Positions 41,110 to 51,608 of a stretch of DNA of 64,000 nt are shown in pieces. The stretch is from contig NZ_JBAJNS010000001.1 in the NCBI RefSeq assembly GCF_037911585.1, positions 1,301,001-1,365,000 of the forward strand, in the 5' to 3' direction. The DNA is from Streptomyces sp. GSL17-111. Its GTDB lineage: Bacteria > Actinomycetota > Actinomycetes > Streptomycetales > Streptomycetaceae. The notes beneath the pieces are model-generated. The model was not told the DNA's origin. It worked only from the letters and a program-made list of their open reading frames with translations, and ran no database searches. The first letter of the stretch is position 1, and every line of letters starts with the position of its first letter. A program made the translations under genes and the position numbers.

Positions 41110-42741
41110 TCAGCCCATGTGCGGGTAGCGGTAGTCGGTCGGGGCGACCTGCGTCTCCTTGATGGCGCGGGGCGACATCCAGCGGAGCAGGTTGAACTTC
41201 GACCCGGCCTTGTCGTTCGTGCCGGACGCCCGCGCGCCGCCGAACGGCTGCTGGCCCACGATGGAGCCGGTCGGCCGGTCGTTGAGGTAGAAGTTGCCCG
41301 CCGCGAAGCGGAGCTTCTCCGACGCCTTGGCCAGCACGGCCCGGTCCTTGGCGAGCACGGCGCCGGTCAGGGCGTAGGCGGAGGCGGACTCCATCTGGTC
41401 CAGCATCGCGTCCCACCGCTCGTCCTCGTAGACGTGGACGGCGATGATCGGCCCGAAGTACTCGGTCTTGAAGACGTCGTTCTCCGGGTCGGAGCAGACG
41501 ATGACCGTCGGGCGGACGAAGTAGCCCACGGAGTCGTCGTACGTGCCACCGGCGACGATCTCGCAGGTCGGGTCCGCCTTGGCCGCGTCGATGGCGCCCT
41601 TGTTCTTGGCGAAGGCCCGGTCGTCGATGACGGCGCCGATGAAGTTGGTCAGGTCGGTGACGTCGCCCATCGCCAGGCCCTCGGTCTCCGCGACCAGGTC
41701 CTCGCGCAGGCCGCCCTCCCACAGGGAGCGCGGAATGTAGGCGCGGGAGGCCGCCGAGCACTTCTGGCCCTGGTACTCGAAGGCGCCCCGGGTGATGGCG
41801 GTCTTGAGGATCGCCGGGTCGGCGGTGGGGTGGGCGACGATGAAGTCCTTGCCGCCCGTCTCACCGACGATGCGCGGGTAGGAGCGGTAGCCGGAGATGT
41901 TGGTGCCGACCTCGCGCCACAGGTGCTGGAAGGTGGCGGTGGAACCGGTGAAGTGGATTCCGGCCAGCTCCGGGTGGGGCAGGGCGACCTCGGAGACGTC
42001 CTTGCCGTCGCCGGTGACGAGGTTGATGACGCCCGGCGGCATGCCGGCCTCCTCCAGCAGCTCCATGAGCAGCACGGCGGAGTGGGTCTGGGTGGGCGAC
42101 GGCTTCCAGACGACGACGTTGCCCATCAGCGCCGGGGCGGTCGGCAGGTTGCCCGCGATGGCCGTGAAGTTGAACGGCGTGATCGCGTAGACGAAGCCCT
42201 CCAGCGGGCGGTGGTCCAGGCGGTTCCAGACGCCCTTGGGCTGGATGGGCGGCTGCTCGGTCAGCAGCTCGCGGGCGAAGTGCACGTTGAAGCGCCAGAA
42301 GTCGACGAGCTCGCAGGGCGCGTCGATCTCGGCCTGCTGGGCGGTCTTGGACTGGCCGAGCATGGTGGAGGCCGCGATCGTCTCGCGCCAGGGGCCGGCG
42401 AGGAGCTCGGCGGCCTTGAGGATGATGGCGGCGCGGTCGTCGAAGGACAGGGCGCGCCAGGCCGGGGCGGCGGCGAGGGCGGCGTCGACGGCGTCCTGGG
42501 CGTCCTGCCGCGTCGCGTTGGCGTAGGTGCCGAGCCGCTTGGCGTGGTGGTGCGGCTGGACGACGTCGAAGCGCTCGCCGCCGCCCATGCGCTTCTCCCC
42601 GTTGATCGTCATGGGGAGGTCGACCGGGTTCTCGGCCAGCTCCTTCAGCTTGCGCTCCAGGCGGGCCCGCTCGGGGCTGCCGGGGGCGTAGCCGTGCACC
42701 GGCTCGTTGTACGGGGCGGGGACCTGGGTCACAGCGTCCAT
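41110..42741 (-). CDS. pruA: L-glutamate gamma-semialdehyde (1-pyrroline-5-carboxylate) dehydrogenase
   Basis: NAD-dependent aldehyde dehydrogenase oxidising P5C / glutamate semialdehyde to glutamate, second step of proline use. 543 residues from ATG 42739-42741 (MDAVTQVPAPYNEPVHGYAPGSPER, a typical start). NAD-binding GSTATFQ, catalytic glutamate in GETGGKD, nucleophile Cys in GAFEYQGQKCSAASR, and the family-specific ITPFNFTAIAGNLP. An in-frame ATG at 42750 is too close to the AAGGAG. It lies 88 nt downstream of proline dehydrogenase, same operon. Confidence 0.96.
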   Translation of the reverse strand: MDAVTQVPAPYNEPVHGYAPGSPERARLERKLKELAENPVDLPMTINGEKRMGGGERFDVVQPHHHAKRLGTYANATRQDAQDAVDAALAAAPAWRALSFDDRAAIILKAAELLAGPWRETIAASTMLGQSKTAQQAEIDAPCELVDFWRFNVHFARELLTEQPPIQPKGVWNRLDHRPLEGFVYAITPFNFTAIAGNLPTAPALMGNVVVWKPSPTQTHSAVLLMELLEEAGMPPGVINLVTGDGKDVSEVALPHPELAGIHFTGSTATFQHLWREVGTNISGYRSYPRIVGETGGKDFIVAHPTADPAILKTAITRGAFEYQGQKCSAASRAYIPRSLWEGGLREDLVAETEGLAMGDVTDLTNFIGAVIDDRAFAKNKGAIDAAKADPTCEIVAGGTYDDSVGYFVRPTVIVCSDPENDVFKTEYFGPIIAVHVYEDERWDAMLDQMESASAYALTGAVLAKDRAVLAKASEKLRFAAGNFYLNDRPTGSIVGQQPFGGARASGTNDKAGSKFNLLRWMSPRAIKETQVAPTDYRYPHMG

Positions 42742-42829
42742 GGCTGGCATGTCTCCTTCGTGGGGTCGGGGAGGAGGGTCGCGGCGGGGTGGTGGGCTGC
42801 CGGGCCACCGGGAGGGGGCCCGTCCGCGC

Positions 42830-43756
42830 TCAGCTCCGGGTGGCGAGCGAGCGCAGGAAGAACGCCAGGTTGGCCGGGCGCTCGGCGAGACGGCGCATGA
42901 AGTAGCCGTACCAGTCGGTGCCGTACGGCACGTACACGCGCATCCGGTTTCCGGTGGCGACCAGGCGCTCCTGCTCGGCCTCGCGGATGCCGTAGAGCAT
43001 CTGGAACTCGTACTCGTCCGGCTTGCGGCCGAAGCGGTGGGCGAGCTCCTGGGTGATCGCCACCATCCGCGGGTCGTGCGAGCCGATCATGGGATAACCC
43101 TGACCGGCCATGAGGATCTTCAAGCAGCGTACATACGCCCGGTCGACCTCGCGCTTGTCCTGATGGGCGACCTCGGCGGGCTCCTTGTACGCGCCCTTCA
43201 CCAGGCGCACCCGGGAGCCTTCCCCGGCCAGCGCCCGGCAGTCCTCCTCGGTGCGGAAGAGGTAGGACTGCACCACCGCGCCGGTCTGCGGGAAGTCCCG
43301 GCGCAGCTCGGCGAGGATCGCGAGCGTGGAGTCCACGGTCGTGTGGTCCTCCATGTCCAGCGTCACGGTCGTCCCGGCGGCGGCGGCCGCCTCCACGACG
43401 GGCCGGACGTTCGCGAGGGCGATGTCGTGGCCGCCGGGCAGGGCCTGGCCGAACGCGGACAGTTTCACCGACATCTCGGCACGCTCGCCGAAGCCCCCCT
43501 GGCTGAGGACCTCGGCGAGCGCGAGATAGGCGTCGCGGGTGCGCAGCGCCTCGCTCGGGTCGGTGACGTCCTCGCCCAGGTGGTCGAGGGTCACCTCCAG
43601 GCCGCGACCGGTCAGGTCGCGGACCGTACGGGCCGCCTCGTCGAGGTGCTCCCCGGCCACGAAACGGTCCACCACGGGACGGGTGACCGGGGCCGCCGAC
43701 ACGAGCCGGCGGATGCCGTCACTGCGGGCGGCGGCGAGAAGCACAGGACCCAGCAA
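42830..43756 (-). CDS. proline dehydrogenase
   Basis: FAD-dependent monofunctional proline dehydrogenase, 308 residues, first step of proline catabolism. Motifs: RGLEVTLDHLGEDV, AEMSVKLSAFG, TVTLDMEDHTT, RVRLVKGAYKEP, EYEFQMLYGIREAEQERL and VYVPYGTDWYGYFMRRLAERP (substrate carboxylate Arg-Arg). TTG 43754-43756 is chosen because GGAGG lies 6 nt upstream and the product then starts MLGPVLLAAARSD like relatives. It heads the operon with pruA, divergent from a PucR-type regulator. Confidence 0.95.
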   Translation of the reverse strand: MLGPVLLAAARSDGIRRLVSAAPVTRPVVDRFVAGEHLDEAARTVRDLTGRGLEVTLDHLGEDVTDPSEALRTRDAYLALAEVLSQGGFGERAEMSVKLSAFGQALPGGHDIALANVRPVVEAAAAAGTTVTLDMEDHTTVDSTLAILAELRRDFPQTGAVVQSYLFRTEEDCRALAGEGSRVRLVKGAYKEPAEVAHQDKREVDRAYVRCLKILMAGQGYPMIGSHDPRMVAITQELAHRFGRKPDEYEFQMLYGIREAEQERLVATGNRMRVYVPYGTDWYGYFMRRLAERPANLAFFLRSLATRS

Positions 43757-43837
43757 CGGGCACCTCCAACAAGACATCTTTCTTACGGCAGGGTGAGCCA
43801 CCGCAAAATCTAAGGATCACCCCGGTGACGTGCTATC

Positions 43838-43880
43838 GACAGCTGTCACGCTTGCGTGGCACGAATCTCAGACAGCTGTA
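43838..43880. promoter_or_regulatory. paired GACAGCTGT sites, proline operon operator
   Basis: A perfect palindrome GACAGCTGTC at 43838-43847 and GACAGCTGTA at 43871-43880, 33 bp apart (about three helical turns). They lie between the divergent proline dehydrogenase and regulator genes, hence a good candidate binding pair for that PucR-type protein. Confidence 0.6.
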
Positions 43881-43943
43881 TGAGAATGGAGGGGCGATGC
43901 CGCAGAGGGACGCCGGACGGCGAGGGGAAGGTGGACGGCGGGA

Positions 43944-45200
43944 ATGCGCGAGGACTACCAGACGCTGATCGACGAGGTGTCGGCGCTGCTCGGCGCCCCC
44001 GCCACGCTGGAGGACCGCGACTTCGGCCTCATCGCCTTCGGCGCGCACGGTGGCGACGGCGACGACGGCGACCTCGTCATGGACCCCGTCCGGACCCGCT
44101 CGATCATGCAGCGACGGTCCTCGGCCGCCGTGCGGGCCTGGTTCGAGCGCTTCGGCATCACCCGGGCCCAGGCGCCCGTCCGCATCCCGCCGGACCCGGC
44201 GGCCGGGGTCGTCAAGGGCCGGATCTGCCTGCCGGTCCGGCACGGCGGCATCGTTCACGGGTACGTGTGGCTCCTGGACGACGGGACGCTCGACCTGGCC
44301 GACCCCCGCCTCGCCGAGGCACTCGCCACCGCGCGGCGCATCGGAGCGCTCCTGGCGGCGGAGGCCCGCGCCGGGGCGCGCCTCGGGGAGCTGCTGCACA
44401 CCGCGCTCGCCGGCCCGGTGCCCGACCGCGCGGGGGCGACGGAGGAGCTGCGGGAGGCGCTCGGCCCGGCCGCCACGGGCCCGCTCGCCGTCGTGGCCGT
44501 CACTCCGTGGCACACGTACGGAGCGGGCCCGGGCGACACCGGCGAGCCCGCCACCCGGCTCCCCCAGGTGCCGGTCAGCTGCCCGGTGCCGGCCGGCGAC
44601 GCGGGCAGCCCGGCCGGCGGTGCGCTGGCGGCCCTCGTGCGGCTCCGCGTGCCGGACGCACTCGACCCGGCCCGGGGCGCCGGTGAACGCCTCCTGCGGT
44701 CGCCGCGTACCGGTCTCCCCCCGGACGGCCGTCCCGCCCGCGCGGGCGCGGGCTCCCGTCCCGGCTCCGCCTCCGCACCCGCCGGGCCCGGCTCCACGGC
44801 GGGCGTGAGCGCCGGGCTCCCCGGGCTCACCGACCTGGCGTCCGCCTGGCGGCAGGCGCTCGCAGCAGCCCGCGCCGCCCGGGCCGAGCCCGGTCTGGGG
44901 CCCGTCGCCGTGTGGCCCTCGCTCGGCCCCTACCGCCTGCTCACCGCACTGCCGGAGGCCGCGCAGGCCGACCCGGCGGTGAGGCGCCTGTTGGAACCGG
45001 CGCACCGCGAGATGGCCCGCACCGCCGAGGTCTACCTGGACTGCGCCGGGCAGGCGGGGCGGACGGCGGCGGCCCTCGGCATCCACCGCCAGACCCTCTA
45101 CTACCGGCTCTCCCGCGTGGAGCAGCTGACCGGCCTCGACCTCGGCGACGGCGCGTCCCGCCTCCTGCTCCACATGGCGCTCAAGACCGCCCGGCTGTGA
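43944..45200 (+). CDS. PucR/CdaR-type regulator of proline catabolism
   Basis: A 418-residue regulator whose C-terminal HTH is typical of PucR/CdaR proteins: ARTAEVYLDCAGQAGRTAAALGIHRQTLYYRLSRVEQLTGLDL (about 365-407). The N-terminal half looks like a GAF-type ligand domain (RICLPVRHGGIVHGYVWLLDD). A low-complexity Gly/Ala/Pro-rich insert spans about 250-290. ATG 43944. By position it should activate the proline dehydrogenase-pruA operon in response to proline. Confidence 0.88.
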   Translation: MREDYQTLIDEVSALLGAPATLEDRDFGLIAFGAHGGDGDDGDLVMDPVRTRSIMQRRSSAAVRAWFERFGITRAQAPVRIPPDPAAGVVKGRICLPVRHGGIVHGYVWLLDDGTLDLADPRLAEALATARRIGALLAAEARAGARLGELLHTALAGPVPDRAGATEELREALGPAATGPLAVVAVTPWHTYGAGPGDTGEPATRLPQVPVSCPVPAGDAGSPAGGALAALVRLRVPDALDPARGAGERLLRSPRTGLPPDGRPARAGAGSRPGSASAPAGPGSTAGVSAGLPGLTDLASAWRQALAAARAARAEPGLGPVAVWPSLGPYRLLTALPEAAQADPAVRRLLEPAHREMARTAEVYLDCAGQAGRTAAALGIHRQTLYYRLSRVEQLTGLDLGDGASRLLLHMALKTARL

Positions 45201-45209
45201 GGCGCGGTC

Positions 45210-45650
45210 TCAGAGGTCCGCGCAGAGGCGGTGGGCTTCTTCGAGGTGGTCCGTGGGCTCTCCGTTCAGCTCGAGCCCCTGGTAGTAGGCATCGCGCGCC
45301 TTCAGCAGTCGCTCGGCCAGCGGCCGGTACCGTGCGTCCGCCTCTGCGGCACCCTGCGCGAGCGTCATGGCGCTCGACCAGCGGTAGTTGTGCGTGAGGC
45401 CGTCCGGGCCCTCGTCGAGGAGGAGGTCCGGGTCGAAGCGGTCGAGGGCGCCGCAGGCGGCCTCGGCGTCGGCGCGGGCGTCGGACGGTGTGTCGTTCGC
45501 GACGACCGCCCAGGCGGTACCCACCGCGCCCGCGCCGAGCAGGAGCCCGGCGGCGAGGGCGGCCACGACGAGACCGGTGCGCCTGCGCGGTGGCGCGGGC
45601 GGGTACGGCACCGGGGCTATGGGCGGGTGCTGGGGCTGCTGTGGGTACAT
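45210..45650 (-). CDS. membrane-anchored protein, unknown function
   Basis: 146 residues: a Pro/Gln/Tyr-rich cytoplasmic start (MYPQQPQHPPIAPVPYPP), a basic RRR, one membrane helix (LVVAALAAGLLLGAGAVGTAWAV, about 27-49), then an acidic external domain with two cysteines (EAACGALDRF, HRLCADL) likely disulfide-bonded. ATG 45650 is chosen; a GTG at 45677 would add nine residues. It converges on the PucR gene, with 9 bp between stops. No family recognised beyond similar streptomycete one-helix proteins. Confidence 0.7.
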   Translation of the reverse strand: MYPQQPQHPPIAPVPYPPAPPRRRTGLVVAALAAGLLLGAGAVGTAWAVVANDTPSDARADAEAACGALDRFDPDLLLDEGPDGLTHNYRWSSAMTLAQGAAEADARYRPLAERLLKARDAYYQGLELNGEPTDHLEEAHRLCADL

Positions 45651-45743
45651 GTGCGGCAGGCTATCGCCGCGCCCCACTGCCCCGCCCGCCCCCGTCGCCC
45701 AAGTCCAGGAGGAGGGCAGCTTGTTGGCGTGGCCGGACGCGCC

Positions 45744-45784
45744 GACGGCGGGCCGCGCGGGACGTCCCCGCGTGGCCCGCCGTC
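45744..45784. terminator. terminator of serA
   Basis: An 18-bp stem with one G-U (GACGGCGGGCCGCGCGGG) and an ACGTC loop, 20 nt past the serA stop on the minus strand. Confidence 0.8.
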
Positions 45785-45804
45785 GGGCGGTGATCCGGGA
45801 GGGA

Positions 45805-47397
45805 TCAGGCGTCGGTGAGGTTCACCGCGCGGGCGGAGGTGGCGCCGATCTCCTCGGCGATCTCCGCGAGGACGGTCGGCGGGATCGTGTCGTCCACCGT
45901 CAGCGCGACGAGGGCCTCGCCGCCCTCCTCGGCGCGCGACACCTGCATTCCGGCGATGTTGATGCCGGCCTCGCCCAGGATGCGGCCCACCGTGCCGACG
46001 ACGCCGGGGCGGTCGCCGTAGCGCAGGAAGGCCATGTGCTCGGCGAGCGACAGCTCGATCTCGTGGTCCCCGATACCGACGATCTTCTGCACGTGCTTGG
46101 GACCGGCCAGCGTGCCGGATACGGCGATCTCCTCGCCGTCGCCCAGCGTGCCGCGCACCGTCACCAGGTTGCGGTGGTCCGGGGAGTCGCTGGAGGTGGT
46201 GAGGCGGACCTCGACACCGCGCTCCTGGGCGAACAGCGGGGCGTTGACGTACGACACGGTGTCCTCGACGACGTCCTCGAAGACGCCCTTGAGCGCGGAG
46301 AGCTCCAGCACCTTGACGTCGTGCTGGGTGATCTCGCCGTAGACCTCGACGTCGAGCCGGACGGCGACCTCGCCCGCCAGCGCGGTGAAGATCCGGCCGA
46401 GGCGCTCGGCCAGCGGCAGGCCGGGGCGGACGTCCTCGGCGATGACGCCGCCCTGCACGTTGACGGCGTCCGGGACGAGCTCGCCCGCGAGCGCCAGCCG
46501 CACCGAACGGGCGACGGCCACGCCCGCCTTCTCCTGGGCCTCACCGGTGGAGGCGCCCAGGTGGGGGGTGCACACGACCTGGTCGAAGGCGAACAGCGGG
46601 GAGTCGGTGCACGGCTCGGACGCGTACACGTCGAGGCCGGCCCCGGCGACGCGGCCCTCCTTCAGCGCCGCGTACAGGGCGTCCTCGTCGACGATGCCAC
46701 CGCGCGCGGCGTTGACGATCCGCACGCTCGGCTTGACCTTGTGCAGCGCCTCGTCGCCGATCAGACCCAGCGTCTCGGGGGTCTTCGGCAGGTGGACGGT
46801 GATGAAGTCGGAGACCTCGAGCAGCTCGTCGAGCGTGAGCAGCTTGACGCCCATCTGGGCGGCGCGGGCGGGCTGCACGTAGGGGTCGTAGGCGACGACC
46901 TTCATGCCGAAGGCGGACATCCGCTGGGCGACGAGCACGCCGATGCGGCCGAGGCCGACGACGCCGAGCGTCTTCTCCGACAGCTCGACGCCCGTGTACT
47001 TGCTGCGCTTCCACTCCCCCTGCTTGAGCGCCGTGTTCGCCTGGGGGATGTTGCGGGCGGTGGCGACGAGCAGGCCGCAGGCCAGTTCGGCGGCGGTGAC
47101 GATGTTGGACGTCGGCGCGTTGACGACCATGACGCCGGCCTTCGTCGCGGCGGAGACGTCCACGTTGTCCAGGCCCACGCCCGCGCGCGCGACGACCTTG
47201 AGTCGGCGGGCCGCGGCGATCGCCTCGGCGTCGACCTTGGTGGCGCTGCGGACCAGGATGGCGTCGACGTCCGCGATCGCCGGGAGCAGCTCGCCCCGGT
47301 CGGCCCCGTTGCAGTGCCGGACCTCGAAGTCCGGGCCGAGCGCGTCGATGGTGGCCGGGGAGAGTTCCTCGGCGATGAGTACTACGGGCTTGCTCAC
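45805..47397 (-). CDS. serA: D-3-phosphoglycerate dehydrogenase
   Basis: First step of serine synthesis. 530 residues, the long type: substrate and NAD domains (VVARAGVGLDNVDV, GLGRIGVLVAQRM with Rossmann GxGxxG, catalytic His in CTPHLGASTGEAQEK), an intervening ASB domain (about 320-450) and a C-terminal ACT domain (FLRYGDRPGVVGTVGRILGEAGINIAGMQVSR), the serine-binding feedback site. GTG start at 47395-47397. Monocistronic; its upstream region also carries the ilvC terminator. Confidence 0.96.
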   Translation of the reverse strand: MSKPVVLIAEELSPATIDALGPDFEVRHCNGADRGELLPAIADVDAILVRSATKVDAEAIAAARRLKVVARAGVGLDNVDVSAATKAGVMVVNAPTSNIVTAAELACGLLVATARNIPQANTALKQGEWKRSKYTGVELSEKTLGVVGLGRIGVLVAQRMSAFGMKVVAYDPYVQPARAAQMGVKLLTLDELLEVSDFITVHLPKTPETLGLIGDEALHKVKPSVRIVNAARGGIVDEDALYAALKEGRVAGAGLDVYASEPCTDSPLFAFDQVVCTPHLGASTGEAQEKAGVAVARSVRLALAGELVPDAVNVQGGVIAEDVRPGLPLAERLGRIFTALAGEVAVRLDVEVYGEITQHDVKVLELSALKGVFEDVVEDTVSYVNAPLFAQERGVEVRLTTSSDSPDHRNLVTVRGTLGDGEEIAVSGTLAGPKHVQKIVGIGDHEIELSLAEHMAFLRYGDRPGVVGTVGRILGEAGINIAGMQVSRAEEGGEALVALTVDDTIPPTVLAEIAEEIGATSARAVNLTDA

Positions 47398-47649
47398 TTC
47401 GTCTCAGTCCTCACTAGTCCTGGGAGTACCACCCACGGCCCGCCGGGCCGGGGGGAGGACGGCCGCGTCCCGACGGCCGAAGGCGGTGGAGATGGGCAGC
47501 CGCGTGGAGACGCACGACGCTGTGAGCCTGTGACGCGTTTCTGCTGGGCAGTCTAATCGTGCCGACGGGCTCGTTCGGCGCGTTCGCCGATCATCCCCCG
47601 ATCGGGGTTGGCTCGCCCCGCCCGCCGCCCCGTGCGCACGGAGACGCGC

Positions 47650-47683
47650 GGGCGCCGCGGCGGACGGGTCCGCCGCGGCGCCC
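47650..47683. terminator. terminator of ilvC
   Basis: A perfect 15-bp stem GGGCGCCGCGGCGGA with a CGGG loop, beginning 6 nt past the ilvC stop on the minus strand. The remaining 250 bp before serA hold no gene and would contain the serA promoter and leader. Confidence 0.85.
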
Positions 47684-47689
47684 GTCGGC

Positions 47690-48856
<1,167 letters not shown>

Positions 48857-49381
48857 TTACGCGCTGCGCTCCAGCGCGCGCAGCGAGCGGTCGGTGATGG
48901 AGCGGGCGCCCCGGCCGATGGCGATCGTGCCGGACTGCACGAGCTCCTTGATGCCGTACTGCTCCAGCATCTTCAGCATCGCCTCCAGCTTGTCGCTGCT
49001 GCCGGTGGCCTCGATGGTCACGGCCTCCGGGGAGACGTCGACGGTCTTGGCGCGGAACAACTGGACGATCTCCACGATCTGGGAGCGGGTCTCGCCGTCG
49101 GCGCGCACCTTCACCAGAACGAGTTCACGCTGAACGGCGGCGCCCGGTTCCAGCTCGACGATCTTCAGCACGTTGACGAGCTTGTTGAGCTGCTTCGTCA
49201 CCTGCTCCAGCGGCAGGTCCTCGACGTTCACCACGATGGTGATGCGGGAGATGTCCGGGTGCTCGGTCGTGCCGACCGCCAGGGAGTCGATGTTGAAGCC
49301 GCGCCGGGAGAACAGTGCGGTGATCCGGGCCAGGACGCCCGGCTTGTTCTCCACCAGGACGGAGAGGGTGTGCTTGGACAT
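48857..49381 (-). CDS. ilvN: acetolactate synthase small (regulatory) subunit
   Basis: 174 residues. The N-terminal ACT domain (SKHTLSVLVENKPGVLARITALFSRRGFNIDSLAVG) binds valine for feedback; the C-terminal domain activates IlvB. ATG 49381, 36 nt after the ilvB stop, so co-transcribed. Confidence 0.96.
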   Translation of the reverse strand: MSKHTLSVLVENKPGVLARITALFSRRGFNIDSLAVGTTEHPDISRITIVVNVEDLPLEQVTKQLNKLVNVLKIVELEPGAAVQRELVLVKVRADGETRSQIVEIVQLFRAKTVDVSPEAVTIEATGSSDKLEAMLKMLEQYGIKELVQSGTIAIGRGARSITDRSLRALERSA

Positions 49382-49417
49382 GGGTTCGGGTCTCTCTCGC
49401 TACTCGCGCCGGTGGTC

Positions 49418-51313
49418 TCAGTCGTCGCTGTCGCCGAAGTCCGGCCGGACGCCGCGCGCCGCCATGACCTCGTCGTTGGAGGTACCGGCCGCGACCATCG
49501 GCCAGACCATGGCGTCCTCGTGGACGATGAAGTCCACCACCACGGGCCGGTCGTTGATGGAGTTGGCCTTCTCGATCACGGCGTCCAGGTCGGCCGGGTC
49601 CTCGCAGCGCAGTCCGACGCAGCCCATGGCCTCGGCGAGTTTCACGAAGTCCGGGCAGCGGGTGCCCAGGTTCGGCTGCTTGACCTCGGCCGGCTCGCCG
49701 TCGGCGCCCTCGGCGGCCCGGCCGCCCTGCGAGCCGGGGCCCGAGTGCAGGACGGTGTTGGAGTAGCGCTGGTTGTAGAACAGCGTCTGCCACTGGCGCA
49801 CCATGCCCAGGGCGCCGTTGTTGATGACGGCGACCTTGATCGGGATGTTGTTCAGCGCGGCGGTGACCAGCTCCTGGTTGGTCATCTGGAAGCAGCCGTC
49901 GCCGTCGATCGCCCACACCGGACGGTCGGGCGCCCCCGCCTTGGCCCCCAGGGCCGCCGGGACGGCGTAGCCCATGGTGCCGAGACCGCCGGAGTTGAGC
50001 CACGTGGCGGGGCGCTCGTAGTTGATGAAGTGGGCGGCCCACATCTGGTGCTGGCCGACGCCGGCCGCGTAGATGGTGTCGGCGGGCGCGAGGCGGCCGA
50101 TGCGCTCGATGACCTGCTGCGGCGAGAGCGAGCCGTCGTCCGGCAGGTCGTAGCCCAGCGGGTAGGTGTCCCGCCAGCGGTCGAGCATCTGCCACCAGCC
50201 GCTGTAGTCGGCCTTTGTGCCGCTCTCCTGCTCGGTCTGGACGGCGACGACCAGGTCGGCGATGACCTCGCGGGCGTCCCCGACGATCGGCACGTCGGCG
50301 GTGCGGTTCTTGCCGATCTCCGCCGGGTCGATGTCGGCGTGGACGACCTTGGCGTACGGGGCGAAGGAGTCGAGCTTGCCGGTGACGCGGTCGTCGAAGC
50401 GGGCGCCGAGCGCCACGATCAGGTCAGCCTTCTGCAGGGCGGTGACCGCCGCGACCGACCCGTGCATCCCGGGCATGCCGAGGTGCTGCGGGTGGCTGTC
50501 CGGGAAGGCCCCCAGGGCCATCAGGGTCGTGACGACGGGGGCGCCGGTCAGCTCCGCCAGCACCTTGAGCTCGGCGGTGGCGCCGGCCTTCAGGACGCCG
50601 CCGCCGACGTAGAGCACCGGGCGGCGGGACTCACCGACCAGCTTGGCGGCCTCGCGGATCTGCTTGGCGTGCGGCTTGGTCACCGGGCGGTAGCCGGGCA
50701 GGTCGTGGGTGGGGGGCCAGGAGAAGACCGTCTGGGCCTGGAGCGCGTCCTTGGCGATGTCCACCAGCACCGGTCCGGGGCGGCCGGTGCTCGCGATGTG
50801 GAACGCCTCGGCGATGGTGCGCGGGATGTCGGCCGGGTCGGTGACCAGGAAGTTGTGCTTGGTGATCGGCATGGTGATGCCGCAGATGTCGGCTTCCTGG
50901 AAGGCGTCGGTGCCGATGGCCTTGGAGGCGACCTGGCCGGTGATCGCCACGAGCGGGACGGAGTCCATGTGGGCGTCGGCGATCGGCGTCACGAGGTTCG
51001 TGGCGCCGGGCCCCGAGGTGGCCATGCAGACGCCGACCTTGCCGGTGGCCTGCGCGTAGCCGGTGGCGGCGTGCCCGGCGCCCTGCTCGTGACGGACGAG
51101 GATGTGGCGCACCCGGCCGGAGTCCATCATCGGGTCGTAGGCGGGCAGGATCGCACCGCCGGGAATGCCGAAGACGGTGTCGGCGCCCACCTCCTCCAGC
51201 GCACGGACGAGGGACTGCGCGCCCGTGACGTGCTCGACGGTGGCGGGCTGCTGTGCTCCGCCGGTACGGGCCCGCGGCTGCGGTCGGGGGGCTCCGGAGG
51301 CCTGCTCGGTCAT
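49418..51313 (-). CDS. ilvB: acetolactate synthase large (catalytic) subunit
   Basis: ThDP-dependent synthase making acetolactate and acetohydroxybutyrate. 631 residues. Activating Glu in [17 protein letters not shown]/pyrimidine-domain segments, and the ThDP motif [30 protein letters not shown]. The C-terminal region has an inserted acidic loop ([20 protein letters not shown]). ATG 51313. First structural gene of ilvBNC, preceded by a leader peptide and attenuator. Confidence 0.97.
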   Translation of the reverse strand: MTEQASGAPRPQPRARTGGAQQPATVEHVTGAQSLVRALEEVGADTVFGIPGGAILPAYDPMMDSGRVRHILVRHEQGAGHAATGYAQATGKVGVCMATSGPGATNLVTPIADAHMDSVPLVAITGQVASKAIGTDAFQEADICGITMPITKHNFLVTDPADIPRTIAEAFHIASTGRPGPVLVDIAKDALQAQTVFSWPPTHDLPGYRPVTKPHAKQIREAAKLVGESRRPVLYVGGGVLKAGATAELKVLAELTGAPVVTTLMALGAFPDSHPQHLGMPGMHGSVAAVTALQKADLIVALGARFDDRVTGKLDSFAPYAKVVHADIDPAEIGKNRTADVPIVGDAREVIADLVVAVQTEQESGTKADYSGWWQMLDRWRDTYPLGYDLPDDGSLSPQQVIERIGRLAPADTIYAAGVGQHQMWAAHFINYERPATWLNSGGLGTMGYAVPAALGAKAGAPDRPVWAIDGDGCFQMTNQELVTAALNNIPIKVAVINNGALGMVRQWQTLFYNQRYSNTVLHSGPGSQGGRAAEGADGEPAEVKQPNLGTRCPDFVKLAEAMGCVGLRCEDPADLDAVIEKANSINDRPVVVDFIVHEDAMVWPMVAAGTSNDEVMAARGVRPDFGDSDD

Positions 51314-51457
51314 CGGCTTTCTCTTCTCGGCGAGGTGAGGGTGGTGCCGCCCGTGGAGCGTGGTGCTGGAGGGGTGGGCGGTTCTGATGGTGGCGCTGGT
51401 GACGTCCGGTGTCGGATGTCACGTTTGGGCGGGAGTTGTCGGGAGTGCTGGTGCAAC

Positions 51458-51492
51458 AAAAAACCCCTCGTGCCGAGGTGGCAAGCGAGGGG
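51458..51492 (-). terminator. ilvB attenuator terminator
   Basis: Read on the minus strand, CCCCTCG and CGAGGGG pair around a 15-nt loop and are followed by UUUUUU (the A-run at 51458-51463). It lies between the ilv leader peptide and ilvB, 145 nt before the ilvB ATG. The 3' arm plus U-run matches the cimA attenuator base for base over 13 nt. Confidence 0.85.
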
Positions 51493-51533
51493 AGCGCGTC
51501 GCTGGGGATCGCGGGGGTGGTGAGGGCCCCGGG

Positions 51534-51575
51534 TCAGCCGACGCGCTGTCCAAGTACGAGAATTCGGGTGCGCAT
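51534..51575 (-). CDS. ilv leader peptide MRTRILVLGQRVG
   Basis: A 13-residue leader with consecutive Ile-Leu-Val-Leu codons (ATT CTC GTA CTT), a good GGAGGAAGG ribosome-binding site and a stop 42 nt before the terminator stem. Ribosome stalling when branched-chain amino acids are scarce would favour antitermination into ilvB. The same leader is known in other streptomycetes. Confidence 0.85.
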   Translation of the reverse strand: MRTRILVLGQRVG

Positions 51576-51608
51576 GACGTTGACCTTCCTCCGGTGGCAC
51601 ACACAGTG

